Of a stretch of DNA of 64,000 nucleotides, positions 27,236 through 36,526 are shown one piece after another. The notes beneath the pieces were generated by a model, which worked only from the letters and a program-made list of their open reading frames with translations, did not search any database and was not told where the DNA came from. How positions within the stretch are numbered: the stretch's first letter is position 1; every line of letters starts with the position of its first letter. Source of the DNA: Candidatus Kaistia colombiensis (GTDB taxonomy: Bacteria; Pseudomonadota; Alphaproteobacteria; Rhizobiales; Kaistiaceae); NCBI GenBank assembly GCA_029203105.1, contig CP119318.1:1254501-1318500 (forward strand), in the 5' to 3' direction. The position numbers and the translations under genes were made by a program.

Positions 27236-28771
27236 ATGACAGGGCAGGACGCGGACCTGAACGCACCGGCGCACGGTCGTGATCGCATGCACGTGGAGAT
27301 GCCGGGCTTTAGCCGAGAGGTTGCATTCGGAGCGCTCTGGTCGCATGCAGCATTACTTGCGGGGAAGTTGATCGTCTTCGTCAATACGATCGTTCTGGCC
27401 CGGCTCCTTATGCCGGACGATTTCGGGCTCGTTGCCATCAGCCTGATCCTGCTGGCCTACCTCGAAGCCGTTGCCGGGATGGGGTGTGGGGCCGCGGTGG
27501 TTTGGCGACCTGGCGATCCCGAGCGAACGGCGGCCGTCAGCTTGTCGATCGGACTCGCGGGCGCGATGCTGGCTGGATTGGTGACGTTCGCAGCGGCTCC
27601 TCTCTTCGCATCGTTTTTCAACGATGTCCGCATTGCGGACATCGTTCGAATTCTATCCGTATGTTTCCTACTCAGCAGTCCCGCCTCAATCTTCTCCGGC
27701 CTGATGCAGCGGCGAATGGCGTTCGGTCGTCGTGCAATATCGGAAATAGTCAAGGCTCTTGTGAAAGGCACTGTAGGTATTGCCCTCGCCGCGGCCGGGT
27801 TCGGAGCGTGGAGCCTGGTCTATGGCCATATCGCCGGGTTAGTCGTGGGTTTGATTCTGCTTTGGCGGATGTCGGGCTGGCGACCGCGTCTTTCTCTGGA
27901 CCGCGACATTCTGCCTGATACGCTCAAATATGGAAGCCTGATTGCGCTGATCGAATTGCTCGGCATGGCGATCAAGAACAGCGATTATCTCGTTATCGCT
28001 CATCTGTTCGACTCCGCCGAACTCGGCGTTTATGTACTTGGTTTCGCTCTGATTGATCAGGCCGTCATCAGCATTTGCTGGGCGGCGAGCCAAGCTCTTT
28101 TTCCTGCGTACAGTCTGATCCAGTTGGATCGCGACGCTTTGCGTCGCACCTATCAGAGCAGTCTTGCTGGCATTGCCGCTGTGACCTTTCCCGCAGCGGC
28201 GGGCATTGGGCTTGTCGCGGCACCTGCCGTGCAATTGTTCTATGGTGAGAAATGGATCGCCGCGGTGCCTGTGATCCACGTATTGGTGCTCTATGCGATG
28301 ATATCCGTTTTGAGCTTTAATTTGGGCGACATCTATAAGGCGACCGGACGACCGCACGTACTGACCCTGATCTCCATCGCCAATCTCCTCCTGGCGGCCC
28401 CGATTTTCCTATTCGCAGCCCGTTGGGGGATCGTCGGTGTGGCCGCTGGGCAGGTTGCTGTCGCGACGATCGTTGCCGTCATCAATTGGGTCGTGGCTGG
28501 GCGTCTGGTCAGAATCGGCATTGATACGCTCTTCCGAGCTGTGCGAGCACCTCTGGCCGGGACGGTCCTCATGATCCTCTGTTGTCTGATGGTCAACCGG
28601 TTCAGCTCTGGGGCATCCGTCTCCCAGCGTCTTACTGCCCTGATACTGGCGGGTGTAATCAGCTATGGTATCGCGCTTAGACTCGTGGCCCCGCAACTCG
28701 TAGCGCAAGCGATCGCACTCGCTTTCGCTGGGGGGCGCCCAATCACCTTGCCGAGCAATACATTGAAATAA
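27236..28771 (+). CDS. Wzx-type polysaccharide flippase (MOP superfamily)
   Basis: A protein of about 511 residues with twelve to fourteen predicted membrane segments. The early helix has GKLIVFVNTIVLARLLMPDD, a motif shared by WzxC/RfbX-type transporters, followed by FGLVAISLILLAYLEAVAGM. It would move lipid-linked repeat units across the inner membrane for Wzy-dependent polymerisation. The start at MTGQDADLNAP was chosen because a GAGG site precedes it; an in-frame ATG at 27200 would add 12 residues. It runs into the polymerase gene 58 bp downstream. Confidence 0.92.
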   Translation: MTGQDADLNAPAHGRDRMHVEMPGFSREVAFGALWSHAALLAGKLIVFVNTIVLARLLMPDDFGLVAISLILLAYLEAVAGMGCGAAVVWRPGDPERTAAVSLSIGLAGAMLAGLVTFAAAPLFASFFNDVRIADIVRILSVCFLLSSPASIFSGLMQRRMAFGRRAISEIVKALVKGTVGIALAAAGFGAWSLVYGHIAGLVVGLILLWRMSGWRPRLSLDRDILPDTLKYGSLIALIELLGMAIKNSDYLVIAHLFDSAELGVYVLGFALIDQAVISICWAASQALFPAYSLIQLDRDALRRTYQSSLAGIAAVTFPAAAGIGLVAAPAVQLFYGEKWIAAVPVIHVLVLYAMISVLSFNLGDIYKATGRPHVLTLISIANLLLAAPIFLFAARWGIVGVAAGQVAVATIVAVINWVVAGRLVRIGIDTLFRAVRAPLAGTVLMILCCLMVNRFSSGASVSQRLTALILAGVISYGIALRLVAPQLVAQAIALAFAGGRPITLPSNTLK

Positions 28772-28829
28772 GCGCTAAACTGAACTGGTCATATCGAAGT
28801 CGAATGTCTCACCGACGGGCGGTAACTTC

Positions 28830-31439
28830 ATGACGGGGACCCCATCCGCGGGATTATCTCGGTGGATGCGTTGGGGCAGCATGCTTGCCGCGGTGACGCT
28901 TTTGATAGCCGCGACAGTAGCGCCAGCGATGGCCGTGGCAGGTGCGATCGTTGTCGTTGGTGGAACTTTCGTTCTTTTCTTTCCGAGCGCCGGACTGGCT
29001 CTCCTGCTCGCCACCGTCGTCGCGAATGCTGCAAATGTCGTGACGAACGTCCACGGTTTGCCGATCTTCGGCGTGCTGATAGTGCCTGCTCTTGCAGCAG
29101 TAGCCTTGATCGGAAAGCTGCGCAACGGCGAGGAAACGTCGATCGAGCAGCTCGTGGTCGTCGTGGCGGTAGCCTATGTCGTGCTGCGATCGATATCCTT
29201 GTTCTGGACCGAGGCTCCTGAGGCGACGTTCCTCGCCTTGAATCAGTTGGTGAAGGATTGGGCGATCGTCCTGCTGATCGTCGCCTTCGTCAAATCGCCC
29301 CGGGAACTGCGGCTGGCAGTCAGGACGGTGGCCTGCACCGGCGGTGCAATCGCCTTTTTGGGCGCGGTGCAGTACGCTACGGGCGCATTCGACTATAACT
29401 TTTTCGGTTTCGCCAATGCTTCCGTGAAGCAGATAGCGGGGGACCTTCATTCGTGGCGTCTGTCCGGACCTTATCCGGATTCGAATTATTTCGGCCAAGT
29501 CCTAGTCATGGCTCTGCCTCTCGCATTAGGTACGGCTATCGCCAACAGTCGCCTCGGCCTACGGATCGTAGGTTTGGCCTCGGCAGCAGCTATTCTGGCC
29601 GCGATTGTCCTGACCTTTTCCCGCGGCGCGCTCGGGGCCGTTGCGGTCATGGCGATCGTAACAATCTTAACGTTGCGTGCGAGGTGGCGGGTGTTGATCC
29701 CGCTTTGTGCGGCGGCACTGATCGGCGTCGCCACAGCGCCTCAGGAGTTCCTCGATCGTTTCGGTTCGATTGCCCAGGCGGGGCGGGCGCTGTTTCTCGG
29801 CGACCAGGCGATTGAGGATCCATCGCTCGGCGGGCGAATTGCGGTCATGACTGCCGCGCTGGACATGTTCGCGGACTATCCCCTACTTGGCATCGGGTTC
29901 GCTCAGTATGAAAGCGTCTATGGTGACTACGCGCTTGCAAAGGGGCTGGATCCTGGCGCGCCACCTCATGCCCACAGCCTCTATCTCGAAATGGCAGCCG
30001 AAGGCGGGTTGCTCGGGCTAGTCACTTTCGTGGCGCTAGCCGGTGGAGCGGCTGCGATCGCCCTCTGGGGCACTGCGCGGTTCAAGGCCGATGATAGGTC
30101 CGGTAGCGCGGTCCTGGGCCTCAGCGTGGTGATCGGCTTCGTCGGGTATCTGACCACCTCGCTTTTTCTCCATGATGCGTTTCCGCGCCTCTTTTATCTG
30201 GAAATTGGCCTTCTTCTGTCTGTGGGGCGCGTCGCACTGGACAGGCAAGGGACAGACTTGCAGTTTCGAGTTCCATTCGGGAGAGATCTTATGAACCCTA
30301 CGCCGAGGCATCATCCGTTCCCTCCCGTTGATATCGTCGCGTTGCTCTGGCAACTGAGATTGACCATCATACTGTTTGCTGTCATCGGTGCTTTTTTGGC
30401 GGGTCTCTACGCAACGACATCGCCGCGAGAATATCTGGCTGAATCGACATTACTATATCGGTTTGGTCGAGAATACTCGCCGGTTGCTCCGGGAGAGCAG
30501 GGGCGGAATTGGGGCGAGAGCATCCAAGTTTCACTCGACACAGCCTTGTTCACAGAGATGCGTTTGCTCAAGGACAGAGAGGTGCTGAAGGAGGTCGCGC
30601 GAACGATTGGGCCGGAGAAGCTGATGCCGAACACGCGCACGTCGATGCTTGGGCTGGCCGACGTCGCAACGACGGTCGGATCCTGGATCATGCCTCCGAA
30701 TGATCACAATGCCAGCGCGCCCGTGGACGAGATCGCTGCGGCGACGCGGGCGTTGGCCGCCACACTGGTGGTACGCCGCGTCGAAGGTGCGGCCATGCTG
30801 ACGGTGGGGTTCCGGCATGCCGATTCACGGATCGCTGAACAGATCGTCGATGCCGTTGTTGCAGCCTATCGCGCTAAGCGGCGGGAGCTGTTCAATCGCA
30901 ACGCGGCTGACTTCTACGCCGTCCAGATCGAAAACATCCAGGCTCAGCTCAACGCGGTCCAAGCCGAGAAGATTGGCATACTGAATGCACGTGGGGTGAC
31001 CGAGGTCGGCGCAGAACGGTCGATCTCGGCCGAGCGGCTGCTCCGACTCAAACAGCAGGCGATGCTCCAGCCGACCAATGAGGAACTGAGTGGTCGCATC
31101 GCTGAGACGCGCCAGGCGATCGTCGATCTCGATGCGCTTGGTAGTCAGATTGAAGTGCTGGAAATTCGTCGCAACGCAGCGGCGGTTAATCTGAGCCGGC
31201 TAATAGATATCCGCGATCGCTGGGCGATCGATGCCAATTATCTCGACGCAGTCGATCCAACTGCCGAGATCGTCGAGAGCGCTGCCGATAATGCGGCGCC
31301 GGTGGGCGTTTCGTTGGCGTTGCGGATCGTGCTTGGTGCCGCTTTCGGCGTCATCAGTGGCATAGTCTATGTCCTGTTTTCAGCTCTCTCTCGGCGCCGC
31401 CCTGTTGTCGCTGTAGAACCGGGAGGAGCCTGTAGATAG
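28830..31439 (+). CDS. Fused O-antigen/EPS polymerase (Wzy-like) and chain-length regulator (Wzz-like)
   Basis: An 869-residue protein. Residues 1-470 form a multi-spanning O-antigen ligase/polymerase domain, with about ten hydrophobic helices, FSRGALGAVAVMAIV and the periplasmic loop ending PPHAHSLYLEMAAEGG. Residues about 495-862 form a complete Wzz domain: a helix at IILFAVIGAFLAGLYATTSP, a coiled-coil-rich periplasmic part (QIENIQAQLNAVQAEKIGIL) and a C-terminal helix (ALRIVLGAAFGVISGIVYVL). These are normally separate proteins. No BY-kinase domain follows. An internal ribosome binding site and ATG at the junction may also give free Wzz. Confidence 0.88.
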   Translation: MTGTPSAGLSRWMRWGSMLAAVTLLIAATVAPAMAVAGAIVVVGGTFVLFFPSAGLALLLATVVANAANVVTNVHGLPIFGVLIVPALAAVALIGKLRNGEETSIEQLVVVVAVAYVVLRSISLFWTEAPEATFLALNQLVKDWAIVLLIVAFVKSPRELRLAVRTVACTGGAIAFLGAVQYATGAFDYNFFGFANASVKQIAGDLHSWRLSGPYPDSNYFGQVLVMALPLALGTAIANSRLGLRIVGLASAAAILAAIVLTFSRGALGAVAVMAIVTILTLRARWRVLIPLCAAALIGVATAPQEFLDRFGSIAQAGRALFLGDQAIEDPSLGGRIAVMTAALDMFADYPLLGIGFAQYESVYGDYALAKGLDPGAPPHAHSLYLEMAAEGGLLGLVTFVALAGGAAAIALWGTARFKADDRSGSAVLGLSVVIGFVGYLTTSLFLHDAFPRLFYLEIGLLLSVGRVALDRQGTDLQFRVPFGRDLMNPTPRHHPFPPVDIVALLWQLRLTIILFAVIGAFLAGLYATTSPREYLAESTLLYRFGREYSPVAPGEQGRNWGESIQVSLDTALFTEMRLLKDREVLKEVARTIGPEKLMPNTRTSMLGLADVATTVGSWIMPPNDHNASAPVDEIAAATRALAATLVVRRVEGAAMLTVGFRHADSRIAEQIVDAVVAAYRAKRRELFNRNAADFYAVQIENIQAQLNAVQAEKIGILNARGVTEVGAERSISAERLLRLKQQAMLQPTNEELSGRIAETRQAIVDLDALGSQIEVLEIRRNAAAVNLSRLIDIRDRWAIDANYLDAVDPTAEIVESAADNAAPVGVSLALRIVLGAAFGVISGIVYVLFSALSRRRPVVAVEPGGACR
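30279..30293 (+). promoter_or_regulatory. Internal ribosome binding site and ATG at the Wzy/Wzz junction
   Basis: GGGAGAG at 30279-30285 is followed 5 nt later by an in-frame ATG at 30291, corresponding to residue 488. It stands exactly where a separate wzz gene would start (MNPTPRHHPFPPVDIVALLW). It suggests either a recent loss of the wzy stop or dual production of fusion and free Wzz. Confidence 0.5.
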
Positions 31440-31486
31440 CGGTCGAGGGGTGGCATAGAAACGGAATATCCGTTCCCGGTCCGGGC

Positions 31487-32515
31487 TCACTGTATCTTGA
31501 CAGGCCCTTCGACGGCCACCACCACGATATTGTCGCGTATGACGCTCTGGCGAAGTCCGCCGCCACGCTCGTAGCTGCCATAGGACACATCGCCGACGCC
31601 GATCAGCTTGTTGGACTCGATGCGGATTCCCTTGGAGGGCAGCTGAATTGCTGTGAACTCATTAGCGACAAGAACGCCGTTGGCTGGTCGCCCTTGCCGA
31701 AAATAACGGGCGTCACCGCTGGAATAGACCACGTTGTTCTTAACGACCGTTGCCGGTGCATTGTCAAGATAAATCATGACGCTGTAGTTGTCGAAGACAC
31801 GGTTCGACTGGATCGTGACGCCCCGGCTTGATAACACGCCAATGCCTTCGCCAAAGTTCTGATAGACGATGTTGTTGCGAACGACTGTATGATCGGATAC
31901 TGCGACGGCGATCGTCACAGGCCACCCCTTCATTCGGGTGCGGGAGCTGTTAATGATTGCGTTCGCGCGGGCGACATTGCCTTCAACGAGGTTTTGGCTA
32001 GACTTTCCAGCTGCGCTATGTCCAACCCAGATGGCTCCCCGTACACTGCCCTGAATTGTATTGTTGACGATATGCACACCGTGGGTGCCCCATGCGCATA
32101 TGCCGGTGCGAGTGGCGTTCACCACTTCGAAGTTTCGAAATATTACATGGTTCGCGCTGATCAGGACGAGGTCTGTATCGGTCTTGGTTGTAGCGCCATC
32201 GATGACGACCTTTTCGCGCTGATAAGGCTGTAGCCTGATGGGCTTGCTCGCGGAGCCGTCGTTGTAGATCCTCACCACCCCATCGTAGCGACCACCGCGG
32301 ACGAAGATGTCCGTTCCCGGCCTGGCAGCGGCAGCCGCTTTGCTAATCGTTCGATAAGGGCGGTCGATCGTGCCCGGATCTGCGTCGCTGCCGGATGTGG
32401 AGACATAGAGCTCCAGGGCGGTCGCGGGCATCACTGCACTTAGAAAACCGATAAGGCCCCCGATCCGGATCCAGCCGTGGGCGCGGAGCGCGATATTTGC
32501 AATCTGGGACAACAA
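31487..32515 (-). CDS. Secreted right-handed parallel beta-helix protein
   Basis: A 342-residue protein from a TTG start; an in-frame TGA lies just upstream, so the start must be near. A signal peptide ends around ATALELYVS. The N-terminal SGSDADPGTIDRPYRTISKA is the DUF1565-like cap common in pectate-lyase-like folds. Repeated Asn-rich turns follow (NHVIFRNFEVVNATRTGICA, VHIVNNTIQGS, VTIQSNRVFDNYS). It is probably a periplasmic or extracellular polysaccharide lyase, epimerase or binding protein acting on the EPS. Catalytic residues cannot be assigned. It converges with the Wzy-Wzz gene with 47 bp between stops. Confidence 0.82.
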   Translation of the reverse strand: MLSQIANIALRAHGWIRIGGLIGFLSAVMPATALELYVSTSGSDADPGTIDRPYRTISKAAAAARPGTDIFVRGGRYDGVVRIYNDGSASKPIRLQPYQREKVVIDGATTKTDTDLVLISANHVIFRNFEVVNATRTGICAWGTHGVHIVNNTIQGSVRGAIWVGHSAAGKSSQNLVEGNVARANAIINSSRTRMKGWPVTIAVAVSDHTVVRNNIVYQNFGEGIGVLSSRGVTIQSNRVFDNYSVMIYLDNAPATVVKNNVVYSSGDARYFRQGRPANGVLVANEFTAIQLPSKGIRIESNKLIGVGDVSYGSYERGGGLRQSVIRDNIVVVAVEGPVKIQ

Positions 32516-32740
32516 GGCTCAAGGACTCGGGTCATTGGCAATGTCGTCAATATGATGGGCATTCTTTGAAGCAAAATTGATCCTGTTGATACAATTGTCC
32601 GTGATTGTCGCTATATCGTCGATGCCTGCGGCCGAGTTTATAGATGGTAGTCGGTCGCCCGGCCGGGTTGAAATGCCGGATTGTCCGAAGTGAACCGCCC
32701 CGGGTTTGTCGGAGGCCCCAACTCCTGAGAGGATGGGGCT

Positions 32741-33067
32741 ATGACGAGCAAGACGACGAACAAGTTCTCGCCTGAGGTGCGCGCCCGCGCGGTGCGGATG
32801 GTGCTGGATCACGAAGGCCGAGCATCCGTCGCGCTGGGCGGCGATCACGTCGATCGCGGGCAAAATCGGCTGCACGGCGCAGACGCTGAACGAGTGGATC
32901 AAGAAGGCCGAGGTCGACAGCGGCCGCAAGCCTGGGCTGACGACGGACATGGCGGCCAAGCTCAAGGCTCTCGAACGCGAGAACCGGGAACTGCGGCAGG
33001 CGAACGAGATCCTGCGCAAGGCATCGGCGTATTTGGCCCAGGCGGAGCTCGACCGCCGACACCGGTC
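32741..33067 (+). pseudogene. IS3 OrfA, frameshifted (copy 1)
   Basis: It begins MTSKTTNKFSPEVRARAVRM, identical to copy 2, but after VLDHE an extra A shifts the frame. The HTH and leucine-zipper part (WIKKAEVDSGRKPGLTTDMA) is then read out of frame. The shift happens to produce a long fused frame into orfB, which would be a misleading annotation if taken as one protein. Confidence 0.85.
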
Positions 33068-33973
33068 ATGATCGGCTTCATCGACGATCACCGCGGGGCC
33101 TATGGGGTCGAGCCGATCTGCAGGGTGCTGCCGATCGCCCCGTCAACCTACCATGAGCATGTCGCCAAGCGGATCGATCCGGGGAAGCAGTCGGCTCGGG
33201 CAAAGCGGGACCTGGAGCTGAAGCCGCAGATCGAGCGCGTGTTTGGCGAGAACTTCGAAGTCTATGGCGCGCGCAAGGTCTGGCGACAGATGTTGCGCGA
33301 GGGGTTCGACGTCGCCCGCTGCACGGTCGAACGCCTGATGGCCGACCTCGGCCTGCAAGGTGTCATTCGCGGCAAGCCGATCCGCACGACCGTCCAGGAC
33401 AAGGCCGCGCCATGCCCGCTGGACCATGTCAACCGGATGTTCCACGCGCCGGCGCCCAACCGGCTCTGGCTCTCGGACTTTACCTACGTCTCGACCTGGT
33501 CGGGCTTCGTCTATGTCGCCTTCGTCATCGACGCCTATGCTCGGCGGATCGTTGGTTGGAGGGTGTCGCGGACGGCCCATGCGAGCTTCGTGCTCGACGC
33601 GCTGGAGCAGGCCCTGCACGAGCGACGGCCCGTCCATCGCGGCGGCCTCGTCCATCATTCCGACAGGGGTTCGCAATACGTCAGCATTCGATACACCGAG
33701 CGCCTCGCCGAGGCCGGTATCGAACTCTCCGTCGGCAGTGTGGGCGACAGTTACGACAACGCTCTCGCCGAGACGATCAACGGACTCTACAAGGCCGAAC
33801 TGATCCATCGGCGCGGACCTTGGCGAAGCTTCGAGGCCGTCGAGTTCGCCACGCTGACCTGGGTCGACTGGTTCAACCATCGCCGGCTGCTGGAGCCCAT
33901 CGGTAACATCCCGCCGGCCGAAGCCGAGGAACGCTATTACGCGATGCTGGACGAGCCAGCCATCGCAGCCTGA
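33068..33973 (+). CDS. IS3-family transposase OrfB (copy 1, intact)
   Basis: A 301-residue DDE integrase-type transposase starting MIGFIDDHRGAYGVEPICRV. The N-terminal HTH_21 region (VYGARKVWRQMLREGFDVAR) precedes the rve core: WLSDFTYVSTWSGFVYVAFV (first Asp), LVHHSDRGSQYVSIRYTERL (second Asp) and GDSYDNALAETINGLYKAEL (Glu). Complete; it would need OrfA supplied by copy 2. Confidence 0.92.
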   Translation: MIGFIDDHRGAYGVEPICRVLPIAPSTYHEHVAKRIDPGKQSARAKRDLELKPQIERVFGENFEVYGARKVWRQMLREGFDVARCTVERLMADLGLQGVIRGKPIRTTVQDKAAPCPLDHVNRMFHAPAPNRLWLSDFTYVSTWSGFVYVAFVIDAYARRIVGWRVSRTAHASFVLDALEQALHERRPVHRGGLVHHSDRGSQYVSIRYTERLAEAGIELSVGSVGDSYDNALAETINGLYKAELIHRRGPWRSFEAVEFATLTWVDWFNHRRLLEPIGNIPPAEAEERYYAMLDEPAIAA

Positions 33974-34051
33974 CTCAAACCAAACGGCCTCCGGCGAACC
34001 CGGGGCGGTTCAAAGTTCATTGCGGCCGCGGCGTGTCACCGGCGCTCGCGC

Positions 34052-35329
34052 TCAGGTTACCTTGCGCAGGTGTTCGGCCCATTTCACCTTGAGCACGGCT
34101 GGGCTGAATCGGCTCTGCGCCCATACCCTGGCGTTTTCCGCGATGATAGTGAGCGACGGATCCCGGTTGCGGCTGCGGCGAAGGAGGTGCGCCAGCTCTT
34201 CGGCGGTCCGCCAGACCAAGACCTCACGGTCAGGCTGCAGCCCCATGCCCTCCAAGGCGTCCGGATGGCTCAGCACGACCGTGCCGTTGAGCGCGGCGTG
34301 GATGATCTTCGTCTTAATCCCGCCTTGTAGTACAGCTGTCACAAGTAAGGTCCGATAGGATTGCAGGATTGTGTCGAGGTCCTCGACGTAGCCGAGAAAG
34401 CTGACCCGCTCGGACAGCCCGAACCGGTCAGCTGGCATCACAGCACCGATCACGTCGAGTCTGACCCGGTCGATACCATAGCCGTCGAGCTTGGGGAGGA
34501 CGTTGCGGTCGAACTCTTGGACTGACCGACGATTGGGCGTGTAATTGAAGCTGCCAAGGAAGACGAGTTCGTTCGGTCGAGCATCCAGCGGGAGGACCTG
34601 ATCTGGCCCAGATATTGCCATTGGCGTGTCGGCGATCGGGCGGCCAGAACTATAGGCCAGGCGAGCGGCCTCGGTCGAGCTGACGGTTGAAACCAAGGCT
34701 CGGCTTCGTGCGACGGCTATCTCGCGACGGGCCATGATTGACGCCTCACGGTTGAGGATCCCTCTAACGAAGGGACGTGCCAAGCGCATCGCGGCTCGGA
34801 GAGCGCGAGAATTATGATAGCCGAGCAGACCTTGTGGCGCCTCCGCCTGCCTGGCGAGGCGCGCATAGCGGAGTGAAAGCAGGTCGTCCAGGTCAGCGAT
34901 CCAGGGAAGGTTCAGGTCTTCGCCGTAGGGGGCTGTCCGAATCATATCGGTGACGATGACGTCGATGCCGTGCTCCCTTACCAAGCGTTCCAGTTGTTTG
35001 CGCGCGCTTCGGCTGGCGTAAAGGCCCTCATTGAGAGTCTGCCTTCCTGGAACAAATCCCAGTAGCAGCGATGTCGTGAGTTCTATCGAACCAGGCCGAG
35101 GTAGCGAGATATAGCGGACGTCCACCTCGCCAACCGAGGAATGCTGCGGTGCGGCGTCGTCCGGAGCGCCGAAATGTGCGACGAAGACTGTGTGCCCCAA
35201 GCTGCGCAGGCTGGAGATGATTGTACGCAGTACTGTCTTGCGCCCGGTCAGGGCGCCGCGTGGGTCGCGCGTCGCAATTAACAAAACGCGTCGCGATTGC
35301 GCTGTCGAGACAAGTTCGAAGCTCGGCAT
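34052..35329 (-). CDS. Glycosyltransferase (GT-B, family 4-like)
   Basis: A 425-residue protein. The N-terminal domain has RRVLLIATRDPRGALTGRKT and the C-terminal domain has ELVFLGSFNYTPNRRSVQEF with VSFLGYVEDLDTILQSYRTL, typical of polysaccharide glycosyltransferases of the Glyco_trans_1_4 type. The E-x7-E region is less canonical than in its neighbours (KIIHAALNGTVVLSHPDALE). Last gene of a four-gene leftward unit; its start abuts the previous stop. Confidence 0.88.
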   Translation of the reverse strand: MPSFELVSTAQSRRVLLIATRDPRGALTGRKTVLRTIISSLRSLGHTVFVAHFGAPDDAAPQHSSVGEVDVRYISLPRPGSIELTTSLLLGFVPGRQTLNEGLYASRSARKQLERLVREHGIDVIVTDMIRTAPYGEDLNLPWIADLDDLLSLRYARLARQAEAPQGLLGYHNSRALRAAMRLARPFVRGILNREASIMARREIAVARSRALVSTVSSTEAARLAYSSGRPIADTPMAISGPDQVLPLDARPNELVFLGSFNYTPNRRSVQEFDRNVLPKLDGYGIDRVRLDVIGAVMPADRFGLSERVSFLGYVEDLDTILQSYRTLLVTAVLQGGIKTKIIHAALNGTVVLSHPDALEGMGLQPDREVLVWRTAEELAHLLRRSRNRDPSLTIIAENARVWAQSRFSPAVLKVKWAEHLRKVT

Positions 35330-36526
35330 TTACGGGGTCCTGATAGCTCGGGCTAGGAAATAGACACGTATCAGTTCATCCACAAAACCAGAGACATCGG
35401 TGAATGGCCGCACGCGCCGGCGTGCGGCTGCAGCCAGATCTGCCCGCAGGTTCGCCCGATCGAGGACCATGACGAGCGCGGCCGAGAGTGCAGAGACATC
35501 GCCGGGGGGGACGAGGATCGCCGCAGCATCACTCGTTACTGTGGCTACATCGCCAACTTTGGTCGCAATGATTGGCAGGCCAGCCGTCATGGCCTCGAGC
35601 AGGGCGAGAGGAAGACCCTCCCAAAGGGAAGATAGAATGAACACGTCTGCTATCGCCATCAACTCGTCGACGTCCGACCGCGCTCCCAGCAGTCGCACCG
35701 AGCGGGAGATCCCCGTCACTCGAATGCGTTCGGAAAGTGCGGCACATTCCTCGCCGTCGCCGGCGATCATTAGCTTTGCTGGCGGATGGTCTGCGGGGAG
35801 CTGTCCAAAGGCATCGACGAGCACATCAAACCCTTTTTGGCGAGTGAGCCGTCCGACCGCTAGGCACACCAGATCTCGTGGTCCATAGCCGAGCTGACTT
35901 CGAAGCGCTTTGCGTTGTTCGGGTAAGAGAGGCTGCACCGCGTCGATCTGGTTGGACACGACATCAATCGGCAGCTGGCCGAGGCGCCTGCCTTGCCCCA
36001 GCGCAACCCGAGGCCCGCAGGCGATCACGCGATCCGCGACGCCGCGAAGGACAATATACTCCAATCCATTCTTGATTCGGGTAGGCAGTCCACCCCGGTT
36101 GGCCTCTTCGCTGTGCAACGTCACAACAAGCGCCGATCCGGTCAGCCGTGCCAGCAAAGCCCCTGTCAAGGTCGCATGGATGAGATGTGCGTGTACGATG
36201 TCCGGTCGCCACTGACATAGGATACGACGCAGTCGCAGGAACGCCCGAATGTCGAGCAGTCGTTTCTGCATGACATCGACGACTTCGACGCCGCGATCCT
36301 TTAGCTTGCGTGACAATGAACTCGGAGCGGAGAGGTTGACGACACGAATTCGGTGCCCGTTTTGCTCCATCGCGCGAAGTTGAAGATCGACCAGACGCTG
36401 AGCGCCACCGATGTTGAGGCTGTCGATGATGATCACGACGCTTAAGCAGTCTGCGGCAGTGTCCGCCGATGCGGGGCAAAGGGACATCCTCGACGTGTCC
36501 GGCTTTCGGTCGGAGGCGGCCGTCAT
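35330..36526 (-). CDS. Glycosyltransferase, family 4 type
   Basis: A 398-residue GT-B enzyme. The acceptor domain begins at SVVIIIDSLNIGGAQRLVDL (with the GG motif). The donor domain shows LAVGRLTRQKGFDVLVDAFG and the E-x7-E motif in WEGLPLALLEAMTAGLPIIA. It overlaps the preceding glycosyltransferase stop by 4 bp and abuts the next gene, so the three are co-translated and probably act sequentially on one repeat unit. Confidence 0.93.
   Translation of the reverse strand: MTAASDRKPDTSRMSLCPASADTAADCLSVVIIIDSLNIGGAQRLVDLQLRAMEQNGHRIRVVNLSAPSSLSRKLKDRGVEVVDVMQKRLLDIRAFLRLRRILCQWRPDIVHAHLIHATLTGALLARLTGSALVVTLHSEEANRGGLPTRIKNGLEYIVLRGVADRVIACGPRVALGQGRRLGQLPIDVVSNQIDAVQPLLPEQRKALRSQLGYGPRDLVCLAVGRLTRQKGFDVLVDAFGQLPADHPPAKLMIAGDGEECAALSERIRVTGISRSVRLLGARSDVDELMAIADVFILSSLWEGLPLALLEAMTAGLPIIATKVGDVATVTSDAAAILVPPGDVSALSAALVMVLDRANLRADLAAAARRRVRPFTDVSGFVDELIRVYFLARAIRTP

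Larger units (their letters stand above)
32691..34012 (+). mobile_element. IS3-family insertion sequence, copy 1
   Basis: A 1322-bp element with terminal repeats TGAACCGCCCCGGG at both ends and a 3-bp direct duplication AAG on each side. It carries orfA and orfB. A one-base insertion (extra A at 32814/32815, compared with copy 2) breaks orfA; orfB is intact. A near-identical inverted copy lies at 39311-40632. Confidence 0.93.

Noticed and set aside
32741..33973. One 410-residue transposase in IS3 copy 1
   Set aside because: The long frame exists only because an extra A shifts orfA; comparison with copy 2 shows two genes, one of them broken.
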